64,000 nucleotides of DNA from positions 6,044,030-6,108,029 of the forward strand of contig JAQFVV010000055.1 in assembly GCA_028023455.1 (NCBI GenBank). Reading direction: 5' to 3'. Every line of letters begins with the position of its first letter. Positions within the stretch are counted from its first letter, which is position 1. The DNA is from Epiperipatus broadwayi (lineage: Eukaryota > Onychophora > Udeonychophora > Euonychophora > Peripatidae). The position numbers and the translations under genes were made by a program. This document shows, piece by piece, positions 1 to 15,600 of the stretch. Below the pieces are notes generated by a model. It had not been told where the DNA came from. It saw only the letters and a list, made by a program, of their open reading frames with translations, and made no database searches.

Positions 1-401
1 AGTTTAGTAAATGTGGACAATCTGTGGCTGCAAGGCAATAATGAATGACTTAATAAAATCAATTGTGAATCTACCCAATGGTTGGAATCTTTACAACTTC
101 CTTTATGATTTTTTATTAGTAACCAGATGTTTTGGTTTGTTTTTTTTAAAAAATTCCCATACATTAAATAAATAAATTTTATTCAGTAATCGCAAACAAT
201 AATTATATACAACTATTAAATAAAGAAATGTGTCCTTTTCAATATTTTAAAATAAAAAATAACAAAGAAAACAAATAGAACAATATATTGCCATTTAGGT
301 GGATTTAAAACCTATGAAAATGTTCTCCAAAATAGATTAAATCTATTTTTTAAATGTTCAAGAAAAGAAACAAAATAGTATTAGTAATAATAAAAACTTA
401 C
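1..401. other. DOP1 intron, no further exon seen
   Basis: AT-rich intron DNA left of exon 11 with no open frame resembling the DOP1 C-terminus, no clear repeat and no RNA gene. Confidence 0.7.
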
Positions 402-621
402 CTTCGGTAAATCCACAGAAGTAAAGACATTAATTAAATTGGTGAGTATTTGGCTAGCATTAGCTCCGTCATACATCTGAACCACTGATGTTATTGGAGG
501 TGGTGTAACAGCTGTCACATGACCTGAATTATCCAAGAGACAGTAGTGACACATAGTAGTCAAACCCTCCAATACAGTGATAAGATGATCCGGAGGAATA
601 TTTTCTGGAAGATTAGAAGAC
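402..621 (-). CDS. DOP1: DOP1 coding exon 11 (residues 1537-1610), last exon in the window
   Basis: The acceptor TTTCATAG|G completes methionine 1537. The exon reads [19 protein letters not shown] and [16 protein letters not shown], the equivalent of the vertebrate PPDYPITLLEGLTTISHFC, and ends FTSVDLPK before a strong donor AAG|GTAAGT in phase 0. Later exons must lie left of position 1. Confidence 0.95.
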
Positions 622-3600
622 CTATGAAAGACAAATATATATATAAATCTGCAATGGAAAAAAAACAAACAAATTTTAATAGAATGTTTAGCACTATTTT
701 TTTTATAAAAAAAATTACATTTCTTGAAAACGTCCACTTTGCTCTTCGTAGAAACTTGCTAGCAAATCTAAATTTCGGCAAATCTGATTGGACATAGCAA
801 TAACAATATGCGGCAGTGCTTTACCCATATACGGGAATGCTGAAATAACCATAGAGATCCAATGTCTGTGCATATAACAACGATGCTGCTGCTTGAGGGC
901 GCTCAAAATGGCAGACAAAAACATGCTTTGAGATGCAATTGGTTCAGAATGATAATAACGCACAGAAGTAACATGAGGGACAAACATTATCCTCGGTTTC
1001 TCGAAATGATTGCTTTGCATGCCAACAGATTCAGATGCGGTTATGTGGGACAACTCATCTTCTAAAATAATCAAAACTAAAACCAGTTTTAAAAGCTGCT
1101 CTTGAAAGCTATCTCCAATTTCTCCCCCACTTATCCCGTTAAACTGAATCACAGCTTCCGTAAAACTAAGATGATATGAAACGTTTCCAGAATTCTTACG
1201 AGAATTATATACACTGGCCAAAAGACAATGCAAAACAGTTTTCTGCACTTTGCATTTGAATAAAACGTCTTTTATATAAGAAGTAAAACCTTTCCCACTG
1301 GATTTTACAACCTGAATCAATTCTGAGAATAGAAGCATTAACACTTCAGTACTTATAACCTGAACTTCCTGATTGCCCTGCAACTCCATAGTAGTTAAAT
1401 GACTTAATAACAGATTAGGATAATAGCTTCGAATGTAATACAAACTAACGGAAATGACCATTTCTAGAAACATGCTGCTACGATAATTAGATAACGATTC
1501 ACTAGTAACTTCACTAAAAAAGTTTTTCCCAAAAACACTCTTACGGTGTTTAACAAGGAGATCTAACAGTTCTGAATAATGGTTATTCTGTGAACCACAA
1601 ATGCCCGTAGATGCCATGGCTATAACGGCCAACCTTCCCGCAGCATTTAAAATAGATTTTAAACTTGATAAAGCATATAAAGTTTGTTGAGAATCATAAA
1701 TTTGAGTGTAAATAAGCATATGGGTATGGAGAATATGATGTCTTGGAAAATTAAACTTTGGTTTAGCTTGGGAACTACCAGTGGGATCCATATCTATAAA
1801 TGAACTTCTATCTGGGGAGGGCTCTATTTCGTCAAACTCAAAGTCATCTTCAGAACGAGAACAGCTCAGTTTTAAATTATTTTTTAAGTCTTCACTGTGA
1901 CTGAATGCAGGATCAATTTTCAAAGCAATATTTATTAACTCCTCCAGAATACTCGAAACTATCATATGAGCAGAAAGATCATTGTTTTCAGTGGAGGTTC
2001 TGCTTAATGATGTCTCAAAACTATCTTCTACTCCCCAGAGATGGTCAAGTCTCAGTGCAATATCAGTACTTGATGTTGAGGAGCTTTCTGAGCTAGATAA
2101 AGACCCCTGAGAACCATAATTAGAGGGTGATGTCCAACTATCACTAGTAGTTAAAATAGTTTTAGAGTCAAATATACTTTTCTTCTCTAAAACAGCACTC
2201 ACAGCAAATATCCTGGCTTCCGGACTCAGATCTCGGATATAATGATAATCGTCATGAAAATGATAAATCATATTTCCATCTTCGGTTGATACAATATAAA
2301 CAGTTAACTCGAGTGTTCCATTCTGTTTAGAATCGGCTAATTTCATTTTCAAAGGTTTCTGACCGTTGATATGCTGAACTGAAACTCTTGCAGTATTTGG
2401 ATGTAACAACATAAGGGCCAAAGGTTCCAGAATTCGAGCTAAGTCTCCTTGCTGGATTGCATGGACTAACCAAGTTTGCGTCAATGTTCTCTGAGAACTA
2501 GAAGAATGTAACAAGTTATCCAGCATAATAACCATTGACCTAAATGAAAAGACAAAAAAAACTGTATGAATACACTAATAAATACTTATGCAAATTCAAG
2601 CAAATATAGTCAATTCACCAAACCTGTCAAGCGGTCGAAAGATAGCATTTGGTGATGCTTTTATTAAAATATCCCTGCTCAGATGCCATAAAATAGAAAA
2701 CTTATGGAATGCTTCCACTTTCAGTTGCTATAATTAAATACAAATATTTTAGATTAAACAATACAAATATATATTTATATTTAATGTCTTTTCCTTTTTT
2801 AAATCACCTGGTCAGGATGTGTCATAGAGCAACTGATGATGTTTTCACATTTCGATCCCTCGGATGACAAATGCAAAAGCTGATAAAAAAGATCCACACA
2901 AGTTTGATGATGAATGGGAAAGTCTTGTCCAAGATGATCCCATAAATTGTGGCCAATAATCTAAAACAGCAGAAAGAAAATATATATTGTACCGGTATAA
3001 ATCCACCACGCTTACTCATACCCAGTACCCGAGTTCAAACCCAGTCCACGTTTAAGAATAAATTCCAAAACGCCAACTAAATTCAAACCCAAACCCCGGT
3101 ATGACTAACCGATGATGACTTTATACCAGCACGGGGTTATCCCTTTTCTAGCTCAGCTCAGAACATAGACTAATTCTTACAGTTAATGATATCTATATTT
3201 ATTATACTCTAGATATTGGAACGGTCATTTATGTAACGTATATATTTAAGTTGCCAATACAGACAGTAAGTGGCTACCTAGATTTAGAGAGTAATAAGGT
3301 GGAGGACACAAAAAGTAGATTAAATAAAGTGTTTAATAAGACAAATAGAAACATATAAATATAGCGTTCAACAGTACGGTCAGACTTCCATGAATCCTCT
3401 TGTATTTAGCTACTAGTCTTTAGCGATCATTTTATCTAGTGAACAAACTCATGCCAATAGCTGTGTATTTAAATGATTGACGAGTGGCTAAGAGAATCAG
3501 AGTATTTGAGCATTGAAAAGATATTTATCTACAGGTTTTTTTATTAACTTATTTTATTCGAATCGACTCGAGCCGTTACGTAGGCGAACAGTTGGATGTG

Positions 3601-6600
3601 GTTTTATATAAATACAGCATGGAAGATAGATGTACTGGTGGTTGCCTATATTCAAGAGCCCTACAGTAATCACTTGCGGTGCATTAACGGAATACCGGGC
3701 GGCTTGTACTTTGACAAGGCTTAATGCCCCCAAGTAGCTCCGGGACACGACAACCAGCCGGGATCCTTTCGAACCCGGTGATCCAAGAGATTACCTGGGA
3801 AAGAAACTGCTTTCATTCCCCAATGGTAGTATGGCGAGACGCTAACTTCAGCGAAGGGAAGGCATTGCCACAGACATCACGGACGAGTACTTGAAGTGGA
3901 TTTTTTTTAAAAGAAATTATACAAAACCTGGAATCTATTCGTCTATTTCTACGCCACAGGCTGAGGTCCTTATCCCAATAAAATATAGCGGAATTAAACT
4001 GACCGCGAAAACAATAATTAATTAAATTTACTCTGAAACCCCTAACCCTCCAGGTTGACCAGCGGTAGCGATAGTATAAATTATACAATGAGTTGTTTCT
4101 CAGATCATACATGACATTAATTTAACACTTTGAAACCAACATATATATTTAAGATTGAACCTTAGATTGCAATTATATGACAACTTAAAATAGAATAATA
4201 AAAGGGATTTAACATTTACCAACTCGAAATATAAAAGAATATTTAATTCAGAAAACGAACTTACTTTTAAAAATAACTTGATCATTATTGTACACTAGTT
4301 TACACAGAGTTGGGAAATATTACTATTGGCATCGTTTGTTTATGGAATACGCAACACAAAAAAAAATAAATGCATTCATTTAAATTATTATTACTATTAA
4401 TTACAAATTTTATAAATTATTTCTAAAGACTAGAGCGGAGGACTAAAAGAAAAGAAAATTTACTGACAGGTTAAACAATAGCATTATAAACGACATAAAA
4501 ACTTACATGTAATTTATTTGATTGATAACATTAAGCTCGGGAGAAAGTTAAAAGTTCGTGTAACACAGTTACTCTTCTTTCTTCATCCGGCTTGGCTTTT
4601 CCCGATTGATATTCCCGACGAACGTAGGCGCGCATTTTGAAAGTTATTTGCAAGGCATTGTCAATTTGGAGATTGGAAGCTGGAAACTATGAAGCACATA
4701 CAACATGATCAGTCAGCGGCACGAAGATTCAATTTGGCAGGACAGAGATCAGCTCCTGGCACTTAGCCCATCAACATTGCGGTTTACAGGTAAGCTTCTT
4801 AACAAAATTATAGGAATTACTCTAGCAGCTGCAGTGCTGTCTTAAGACTACCTCTCTCAACCACGTCAAAAGTTAGAAAAAATTTTTCTCTAAGATGGCC
4901 ACGATTGACCTTTCCGCCTGATTTTTGTGTTTAGGCTCCGCCTACTTTCTCTAGCTTCCAGCCATCCAGCTTGACCATACAACATTAATTATCCATTCCA
5001 TTGTCCTTTTACTTTAAACGCAATTTTTAAATTGACCAAGTAATTACAAAATATAAATTCCTTATCTAATTTTCAAATACAAATTAATTACTCTATACCT
5101 TTGTACAAGACAGATTTTAATTAAAAACACTGATCAAAGGAATGTGACTTTTGATCAGTATTTTTAAACGACTTTGTATAATTCTAAAAAGTTAAAATTT
5201 AAACAAATACACCCGCAATGAAACTTTTAAATTAAGCTGCTATAAATTCACAAACCACGCACACACGAATATTATTTCATGATTTGTGATATTTATACAC
5301 GGAATCTTTACATATCTTTTTACAAAACATAAAATATATCCCAATTTTTATGTGACTTGAAATAGAAAAAATCTCATTGCGGGCAAATAGTAGTTCGAAT
5401 TACCGTACTTCAAAAAACACATGAAACTAAGATCGGTTCTTCGATCTGTCTGTTTCAATATGTATGCATAATTAATGGAGTGAACAATATCTCGGGCTAA
5501 GAACAAATAACAGGATTGACAAAGGATCAAAAATAGATTGGATCCACCTATTCTTGCAACTTTTGATATTTATAAGTTTACCGACCCTTAACAACATTGG
5601 TTGAAATTGAACATAAACTTAATATATCAGCCAGATGAAAGCATGGCATTATTAATTATTAAAATTAATAGTCAATTATACAAGGATGGAGACTAAATAA
5701 CGGCCAATTTATGATCCAAGAGAAGTTAATAATTGTAAAAATTAAATTAGCATAGCTCAATTTAGATATAATTAATAGGATGTCATTTATTCATAGCCTG
5801 AGGTGTGAGTGGTTTACTCCATTAATCACATACATACTGAGCTATGCAAATTTAATGTTTATAATTATTAACATCTGTTTGATTGTAAAAACAAGAATAT
5901 TACAAGTGAGACTCAGTCTTCAACTTTGCACAATTGACATTTAATTTAATAATTATTAATGCCCCGTTTTCACCTGGCTGATATTTTGAGTTCACTGTAT
6001 TTCCACCAATATTGCCAAGGATATGTTTATAATGGTCAAAAGTTAAAAGAATAAATGGATCTTTTCTATTCTCATCCTTGGTTAATATCATTATTTATTC
6101 ATAGCAGAGAGAAGAGTCATTTATTCCATTAATTACATAATATTTAGCTGTGCTAATTTAGTATGTGTGTAAATATGTATTCTACACTAATCTTTATTAT
6201 TTAGTGGAAAAAAACTTCTTAGAATGCCATCCCTAGATAAATGCTACAATAGAATTCTACATTAATCTTTATTCTAGTTTGAAATTAGTTTAGAAAAGAG
6301 CTAATTGCAACACACACATTAATTCTCCCTCCGCCCCCAATTATTATTCTTTTTTACTATTATTGGTGCTAAACTTTCTTTTTTCTTTTCCTTATTTTCA
6401 TAAATTTTTGTTTTTCTATTTTAAAGGCAAAAGCTCATAACATTACTTCAAGCTTTTGTGGGCTCTCTGTGTAGAAACTGTGGTCCCCTAAAAATCCATA
6501 GCTTGCAGGTTAAGAAATGTTGTAAATTCCAGCTGTAAACTCTTTTGCTGTATTTTATTACAACTTCATTTTCAGTTTAAGCTTTTTCCCCCGATAAAGT

Positions 6601-9600
6601 ACAGTTCTGTGTATCAATAATACAAGATTTAAAAAATAAAGCTTGATAATGATGAATTAGAAAAAGTTAACAACTACAAATATCCTGGTCAGATTATTAC
6701 TACAGATGAAAACATAATGGATGAAATTATCATAAGAAAGAAATAACTTAATATTAAAAGGAAATATGCCTTATTAAAAGGAAATATGCCTACGCATTTG
6801 AAAAGGAAAGTTTTTAATAAATGTGTGTATCAGTTCTTACTTATGGATCTGAGACTTGGACACTTAAAAGAAAGGCAATACAGACTTCAGACCACTCAAT
6901 GAAGTATGGAAAGATGTCAAGGAGTAACAAGAAGAGATCGAAAACTAAATACATAGGTGAGAGAACAAACAGATGTTACTGACATCATTGAAAGATTTAA
7001 AAGACTGAAGTGGAGTTGGGTCAGATATATTGCTAGAAGAGATGATAATAAATGGACAGTTGAAATCTTAAATTGGATTCCAAGAAATTTTAAAAGACTC
7101 AAAAGAGACCACATGAGATGCATGAATGAAATAAGGAAGTGTGCTGGAGTGATGTGGAGAAGATTGGAGAAGATGAATTGAACTTGGAGAGACCTTCATC
7201 CTGCAGTGGATCGATAGTGGTTGAAAATGGTGATAATGGTAATTTAAAAAATCTTGAACTAGTTTCCAACTAAGAAAGGTAAAAAATGAAATCTTGACTG
7301 GATCAACAGAATGGCACCGTTGTTGAATTCAATGCTGATTTGGGAGCTTAAATATTACAACTTCTTAAAATGGCTACCTGGGAGTGGATAAAATATATCT
7401 AAGACTGCAATAAAATAACCCATGAGAATTTGAAAATGCAGATGCAAGCACTGCTGTGTAATTATTTCAAGATGCAAGCACTGTTGTGTAATTGTTTCAA
7501 TTAATGTAAACGATTATGATTTATTATAATAAAAAAGTAATTGAATGATTTATTGCATGAAAGTTCGTAAGAAGTTTGAACAACGAAAGCGACAGCCAGA
7601 GACATAATCCTCTGCCACTCTATCGCCGCACAAAACTACACATGGCATTCATTACAATTATAAATTTTAAGCTTAAAAAAATCTCATTAAATGTGATTTA
7701 TAACCTTATAAAATGAAGTCCTTTCATTAATGAAGCAGAGATGACGTGCCGATAAAACTGGTACAATGACTACAGAGACTGTCCATTGACTGGCAAGTTC
7801 CGGAGATGGAGCAGGAGCAGGTTCTGTTATCACAGATTTAGTTAGCGTGATCAAATCTAGCATAGTTGCAATGGCTGCAGCTTGCAAATCAAATTGTTCG
7901 AGAAAACAGCTACACGCTAACAAGACTTGGAGCCATTCAGGAAGCACAACATCATTTAAATCTAAAAAAAAAATTATAAAAAAAAAAAGAAGACATACTT
8001 TAATAATTAGAAAAGTCAATAAAAAAAATGATAAATTTTAAATTTTATAATATTAATTACACTATAAAAAATAACTATTTTTAAAACTTATAACTAATTT
8101 CAATGATATGCTATATGTATGGCAAATATGAAGTGGAGTTGGGCTGGACATATTGCTAGAAGAGATGATAATAGATGGACAAAATTAAAATCTTAAACTG
8201 GATTTCAAGAGATTGTAAAAGACCCAGAAAGAGACCACATGTGAGATGGACGGATGAAATAAGAAAGTATGCAGGGGTGATGTGGAGAAGAAAAGCTAAA
8301 GATCGGAGAAGATGGATTAAACTTGGAGAGACCTTCATCCTGCAGTGGATTGATAATAGTTGATAATGATGATGATATATACCATTAAAAGCCAGTCAAT
8401 TGTTTTGATTTATTTGACGAAAAGATTTTGGGTTATTTATAGTAAAAATTGAAAAATATAATATATAGTTTAAAGAGAGACATAATATATGAAGCCTTAA
8501 TAATTACGGTAAATTTAGAATTGAATCTTATGATATGATGTTTATATTTCTACTTCACGGCAAGGAATGGGTTAGCCCATTAGTTGAAGATTATTTAAAT
8601 TTAGGTTTCAGGCATAATTTAAAAGTAATAAATAAATAACCAAATAGTTTATTGTTCAGGAGTTCATAAAATGTTTGATCGCTGGAAATGAGGGAGCAAA
8701 GCTGCGATCCAAGAACTTTGCGCTCCACAGTCCACTGCACTAACCCATACTTTGTAGAAAAACCACACTTGAGAATTTAATAAATATATTTGCCTTTTAC
8801 TATAAAATTGATATAAATCATATTACAAATATATTTTTTGCATATTTACAGCTTGGAGGAAAACTGTTGAATGGTCGAAATTGTCAACCTGATTAACGAA
8901 TACAACAAAAAAAATTGCATCACATCAAATCATATGGAAATATTTAAATATTATTACTATTACAATATTATTATTTAAAAAAAATATATACAGTTGCTTC
9001 CTCCGTGTCCTAAGCTCAGCATCTTTGGTTACGTAAATTTCATGCACATGCTGCTTGTATGAGTGGTACCATGCTTCTTTTCTCATCGAAATAATTCCTT
9101 CTTATTTTGCACACTCCATCAATAAATATATAATAATAAACAAGTGGCTTTAATGTTTGGAAGTTCCTAAGAAATTTGAGCACCAGAAATGGTAGACTTA
9201 GGCATGAATTGTTTTTAGTTCATGGATCCGCCACTTTACCATTGCATCTGACCATGCAAGGTATTGAATGGTTTATTGCTCAAGCTTTATAAAAAATTTG
9301 AGTACCTTAAGTGACAATGGAAATGATAATTGGATTTGAGCTCTAGAAACCGCCATTAAATGGTGACGGATTCTCAGTCAGTCGTTTTTTCATTATATAG
9401 TTATTCTACTTTTTTTGTTAATTATTTTTGTTGATGTCTTCGTGTGCACACTTAAAATTGCAACGTAAGTCTATATATATATGTTAAGCACATATATTCT
9501 ACTAAACACAATGCTAAAGTACATATAAATGGAAAAAAATAAGACAAATATCCATCGGCTGTCAAAATATACATGTACATATCCACGTTTCGTTGTCAAA

Positions 9601-12600
9601 AAAAGGCCAGAATAAAATAGTACATTGCTTTATTCTAAGATTTGGATTTTAAATAAGGCTTAATTTCTCTAACAAATGCGGAAATATCGGTAAATTTTAA
9701 ACTCAAGTCAGATGTAGTAGCAGATATAATAATCCGAACTTACATTTGAGTTTAAAATTCACTCATTTCCACATTTGGCAGAGAAATCAAGTTTTATTTA
9801 AAATCCAAACCATATGGTAAAGCAGGGTGCCATTTTATTCTTGATTTTTTTGACAATGAAATATGGATGTATACATTTATATTTTTGCAGTCCTTTGCTT
9901 TCTTTCATTTATATATATTTTAACTCTATATTTATAAGAATATTTACGATTATTTGACTTGTATTTATTATTTGTAATTATAAAATAAAATGCCATTTCT
10001 TAAGTTTGATTATTTAAGCATAAGTTGAAACTATTTCTGTCATTATATCTGGCTTAAGTTTGAATATCCTTATTCCTATATTTGTCCGAGAAATCAAGCT
10101 TATTTGAAATTCAAGATGTAAATAGCACTATATAATTTTATTGTCATTTTTTCTTTTATCTCTACACCCCCTATTGTGAGCTTTAGTAACTGATAAATGC
10201 CAGATAATAATGCTTAATAAATCCCTATCCTGTGATTTTCTATCCAAAATCCCCAGACTGATATTGGCTTATAGCTTTCATCAATAATTAGTTTTGGATT
10301 TTGGAATAGTACATTTGGATCTTTAGGATCTAATGTATCTTCCTTCTAGCAACTATTATTACTCTTATAAACATCACACGATCACTATTTCTTATGCTTG
10401 TTCTTAACTGTTATTATTACTCCTCTGATATACTATCAAACTATCAGCAGAAATTGAAAAACCTAAAAATATTTTCAGTCTTAGCCAACTTATACAGTTA
10501 TGTGCAGCGGCGGTGCTAGGCTGATTGTCGCCCGTCTCAAAAGTCAAGCCTATTTTCATTTTTTTCAATTGTGACTTTTAAAGTATCTCGTTGTTCATTG
10601 CAATATGTAGAGAAACTGTTACATCAAAAGAAGTCTTAGTTTTTTTTTGATAAAATGTATGAAGCGCCCTGGCACATTTTTTTAACTAGTGCTTCTTTTG
10701 CGGCTTTATATTTGCGATTTTGTGAAATAAATAATTTTTTTGATTTTTCCATATTTCATAATTAGAACTAAAAATTATTAAAAATTATTTAATTTTTATA
10801 AAAATGTATTCTTTTTTTTAATAAACATTTTACCATGAAAACTTTCTAACTAACGAATTTAATATATTAAATTCCTATCAATGATTATTTAGAAATTGCT
10901 TTTTTTTTTTTTTTTCAACTACTAACATTCTTTTGCAATCCCTTCCTCATTAATTATCATTTCTTTTGTATTTTCTTCAATATTATTGCATACTCTCCAA
11001 TATTTTCTCTAATTATATCTATTCATTTTACTGATATTGCATGCACTTTGTTAAGCGTCAGATTTTATATTTTTACAGTGTTTTTTTTACTATCTTTAAT
11101 CATCAATAATTTCTTCAGTAATTTACACATCTTGTTTTCTAACATCCATATTTTAATAAACTGCACTTCTCTCCTATCTCTCCTGCTTTCTGAAGATAAA
11201 AATTATTGCTTCACTTTCCGAGAGAGATCCAACGTTTATCTCTGCTCTACTTTTATTACAAATGAGGCATTCTTAAAACTAGATCATATCTATATCAGTT
11301 TAATATCTACAATAATCTACACATATTTAATTACAAAAGTTTTCACCATAGAAAGTAGTTTAGTCAACTTTCCAATATTATTGATCCCATAAAAATAATC
11401 AAATGTTATTGCTTGAAAGTTCGTACGAAATCCGAGCATTCGGAAATGTCAGAACTCGATTATAATCCATAGATCTTGCTCTCCAGAATCTGCCACTACC
11501 TTTGCATCAAAATACTCTGGGCACACATCAGTAATAACAGCTGTACTGTGATCACAACGAAACTTATCTTTACTCTTACAATCTTTGCATTAAATCCAAA
11601 CTGTTAACTAGTTTATTTTTCCCAATCGTAATAAAAATCTACTCCAACTTCCTATTATTATCGAGTATTTATCCATCTTCGAACTTTTCTCAAGATTTAT
11701 ATCAATGTCTATAAAGACTAATAGTACAATGATAGCAAAACTATATGACATTCCACAACCTGAGTGTGAATCTAGCCCGAATAAACTTGAAAATTTTTTC
11801 AACAGGATTGGAATTATTCTTTTAGATCCAATACTGGTTGGTAAACGGGTATCTAGCTATCTTTAGCTACCGGATAAATCGAGAATGGAAAAATGCTTAA
11901 ATCCTCACTATCCAGTCCTGCCTTCTCTTTCACTGTTTCTCTATATGGTACTGTAGGAGAGATTTTCAACCAGAAGTCAAAAGGCTGTCTTATCTATCTT
12001 ACTTTTACTTTTAGAATAAACATTATTTATATAAAATAAATTCTTATTTAAATTAAAATAAAAAAAAGAGTATTGAAAAAATTCTTACCATATTTTAAAG
12101 ATGATAATAAGATTTTTTTGTCATTTGTACAGTAAATTGGAAACGATGAAAATTCAACTAAAAGGTGACATGCGCAAGCAAAAGGTTTGGTGAATTCTTT
12201 TGCTCTTTCAGAGAGACTAATTTTAAAGTGTTTTTCCAAGTCAATAATCATTCCATTAGTTCTGTTTGCCTGCACACTTCCTTTTAAAAGTGCCTCCAGA
12301 TGTTGAGTTCTATCCTCTATATTGTCAGTTTGATGTGTCAGAAGAATGTTCATTCCATCTTCGAGAACAGATTTATTTGGAAATATTTTGTTACATACGA
12401 ATGTTGCAAAAAAGTTTTGAAAGGTGTTGACACATTGCCGCATTAAATTATTAGAAATTTCTTCGACAACAGATTCCCCGGAAGATCTCTGTATTAATTT
12501 TGAAGAAAACCCCCCACAGTTCCGTTCAAGTGGTGGCAATTTTTCTTTGGAGCTATCAAATTGCTGAAAATCTGTAAAACTTTCATCGAGCTGGCTTTCA

Positions 12601-15600
12601 TTAGCAAAAAATGGCAAACTATTACTAACATTTTGTTCCGAAAGGGTCCTTTCTTTTTGTTCGATATTTTCGGATTCTGCGGCTATGACTGAACTAGATT
12701 TATCGTGAGACCAGTTCATTTTATCTTCGGCTGTATTATTAGTCATTGAAGGCAGCACTTTGTCCAAAATCTTTGAACATAACTCCAGACTGTGTGTGAA
12801 CTCCTCAGGAGTTAATACAGAACAGTAATCCGTTAAAGAAGCACAGATTTGATTTAATAACTGGGGAAGATGATCAGTCTGAGTTTCAATATAAGTTTCC
12901 TGTAGAAAAAATAAAATAAAATCTAAGTACAAATAATTATCAATAATTATCAAAACTATGACAAATGATATAACATTTTTTGAAAATAAAAAATACTTTA
13001 AAAAAAAAAAAAAATTTTAAAATGAAATTGCCAAAAATAAATAAATTTATATTATAGCAAATTATTTATTCTATCAACTGATGCTATCTACTGTAATCTT
13101 GAAATAATCAATAAACACTAGACGAGAATTATGGTGTTAGTCATCTGCACCTAAATCTAGTGTCTGGATCTTTTGGAATTAATGCACCTTCCATTTAAAA
13201 GATCCCTTATATTCATTTTACTATCAAGTTTCTCGACTGAAATTCAAAAACATCATAATATTTCGAATCTAAACGAATTTGATCACATAAATACACTAGA
13301 TATAAACAATCGTAAAATAGACACCTATTTAAAATGAGAATGAACATGTAATAGTCTCTCACAATCGCAAAAGCAATAGCCTATCTATCATCGCACAGAA
13401 GCATGGCTAGTAATTTCCATAATATAAAAGAATGTAGATTACCCAGATTATTCTACCAAAGACTCATGGGATGTAGCTAGAACACGACAGAGTATAATGA
13501 AGAAGAATTCTTCCTTATGATAATATTCATTTTCTATTTACAAGAGGTACTGATTAACAGACATGTTGCAGAAAATGAACCGAAATGAATCATAAAAGGC
13601 TATTAAAATATAAAATTTCATTTTTTGTAAACATAATGGAATAAAATTTACCCCAAGCTGATCTTTAAAAGTTGGTAATTAAAAGGTATAGTTAATTCTC
13701 AAATTATAATGTTAAACAGCCGAAAATAATCTGATCAACTTCTAACCTCCAGTGTTATTCATTAATTCTGCTAATTAAAAACATTATTCCTCCACTTCTC
13801 CCTCCTCCATTTGGAAACACTGAATGTAGCATAGCCCTGTGGAAAAAGTATAATAATGGGCTTAAGTATCAAAAATTTTTGGATCGAAGCTCAACTTATG
13901 TGTTCTCGAATGTCACGATTCCCCCTTCCCCAAATACTTTTCATCAACATATTGTAAAAAAAAAATTTTTTAATAAGAATAAATAAATTTAATCTAAATA
14001 TTTAAAGTTATTTCAAAATACTCTCTAAATTCTTAATTAGATCCTGTCTTACTACTATGGTGCATTTTATTCCGAATAGTATATATATCAAATGATTTTA
14101 AGACTTTGCTGGAACTAATCCTGAAAAGTTCGTGGGCTTTCAGGGTATACAAAGAAAACGCAGTCTTTGAGTTCAAAAAAGCATTAGACAGTGAATTTCT
14201 TTTAAAAAAAAACTAGCTAAGAGTACACAATTAACTCCAGAGATAACGGGAAAAAAGTTTACTATGAAGTGTGATGATGTGTAATATATAAAGTTTAAAG
14301 TTCTCAAAATTATAAACTAATGCAAAATAACAACACACTGAGAGCAGAGACGAAAGATTATCAAAAGATTGTTAGCTGACTTAGCAAACATGATCAAATA
14401 TCAATAATACCAGGCATCTAATACTGCTTTATCCAAATTCTCAACCTGTAGGCATTGGATACAGAAGCTACAAGGATAATGTGTCCAGTAGGGGTGATTA
14501 TGTTTGAGGTTTGGACACAATATGTCCCTATCTTAATAGAGAGTAGAGAACGGTAAATTTATATTAATCTTATTGAAACAAATAGGTGGCATTTAAAATG
14601 ATATAGGAAATAATTCAATTCAAATGCTTAAATAAGTAAATTATCATATGGTCAGCCACTTGGGAAGATGTATGAATACAACCCCCACCCCTCTTTCATT
14701 TTTTGTAGAAAACATATGGATGGATGCTTTGCCTGAAAACTAAAATTGCCAAAACATTAACAAACGACAATAAAAAAACTCAGTGTTTAAAAAAAAAATA
14801 GAAAAAAAATACACAGTTTAAAATGAAGCAAAACTTGAAAAAAGAGACCTTAAAAATGTACAAGTCAAAAGAAAGGATACACTTGATAGAAAAGATTGGA
14901 GAAAAGAAGTATAAGCCATTGAATCAAGCCAATGAATAAAAAAAATATCAATAATGATCCTTTCATAGCCAGAGTGAAATCTGTTAGTTTCAATAGATTT
15001 AAATGTGACTTTATATTTTTTTTAAAGTGAAAATATGGTTGTTGCTTTGAGATTCCAGAGCAAAACTTTTTTGCTTCAGGTGTTAGTTAAGTATCTTAAA
15101 ATGTTAAAATTTTCTCGCGTGTTCAAGTGTATTCCTGATTACATAAAAGTAGTAATCGATTCAATTTCTGCACTCCATAGCTATTCAGTTTAATTGATTA
15201 CTGATGCTTACAACAGATGTCACTAGAGTAAACTAATATAGTGGATCACTACTCTTAACAGTTATTGCCCTGTGCAACTTAGTATAGAATGTCAAGAATT
15301 AAAAATCATTTCCAGTGTTAGAACGTTACATGATCTCTGAAATGATAATGATTTGATTTTTTTTTTAATGCACCATGTTGATGTAAGCTCAGAGTGTCAT
15401 GTGATTTTTTTTTGAATATTACGAGACAGAAAGGCCAATCATGTATGTACACAAGGTATCCCAGTGAAAAGATGACTGTTGACCGGTTTTCTCAACAAGC
15501 TGCTTGCAGAACAATCTTTGAATCAACACATGTGTTACATAGTGATATAGCTTAGTTAATTAGTGGCAAAATTTTAAGTCGCTAGCATTTTGATATGCTG

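Noticed and set aside
862-2096. Plus-strand open frames at 862-1065 and 1905-2096
   Set aside because: Antisense shadows of DOP1 exon 10.
2822-3019. Minus-strand open frame as a separate small gene
   Set aside because: It overlaps DOP1 exon 8 in a different phase; the exon frame is the one with family homology.
3735-3790. Functional tRNA from the GGTTCGAA-like text near 3770
   Set aside because: The T-loop would be about 10 bases and no A box or acceptor stem fits.
11048-11392. 114-codon plus-strand frame, hydrophobic
   Set aside because: Rich in Leu/Ile/Phe/Ser from T-rich DNA; no domain, no splice or homology support.
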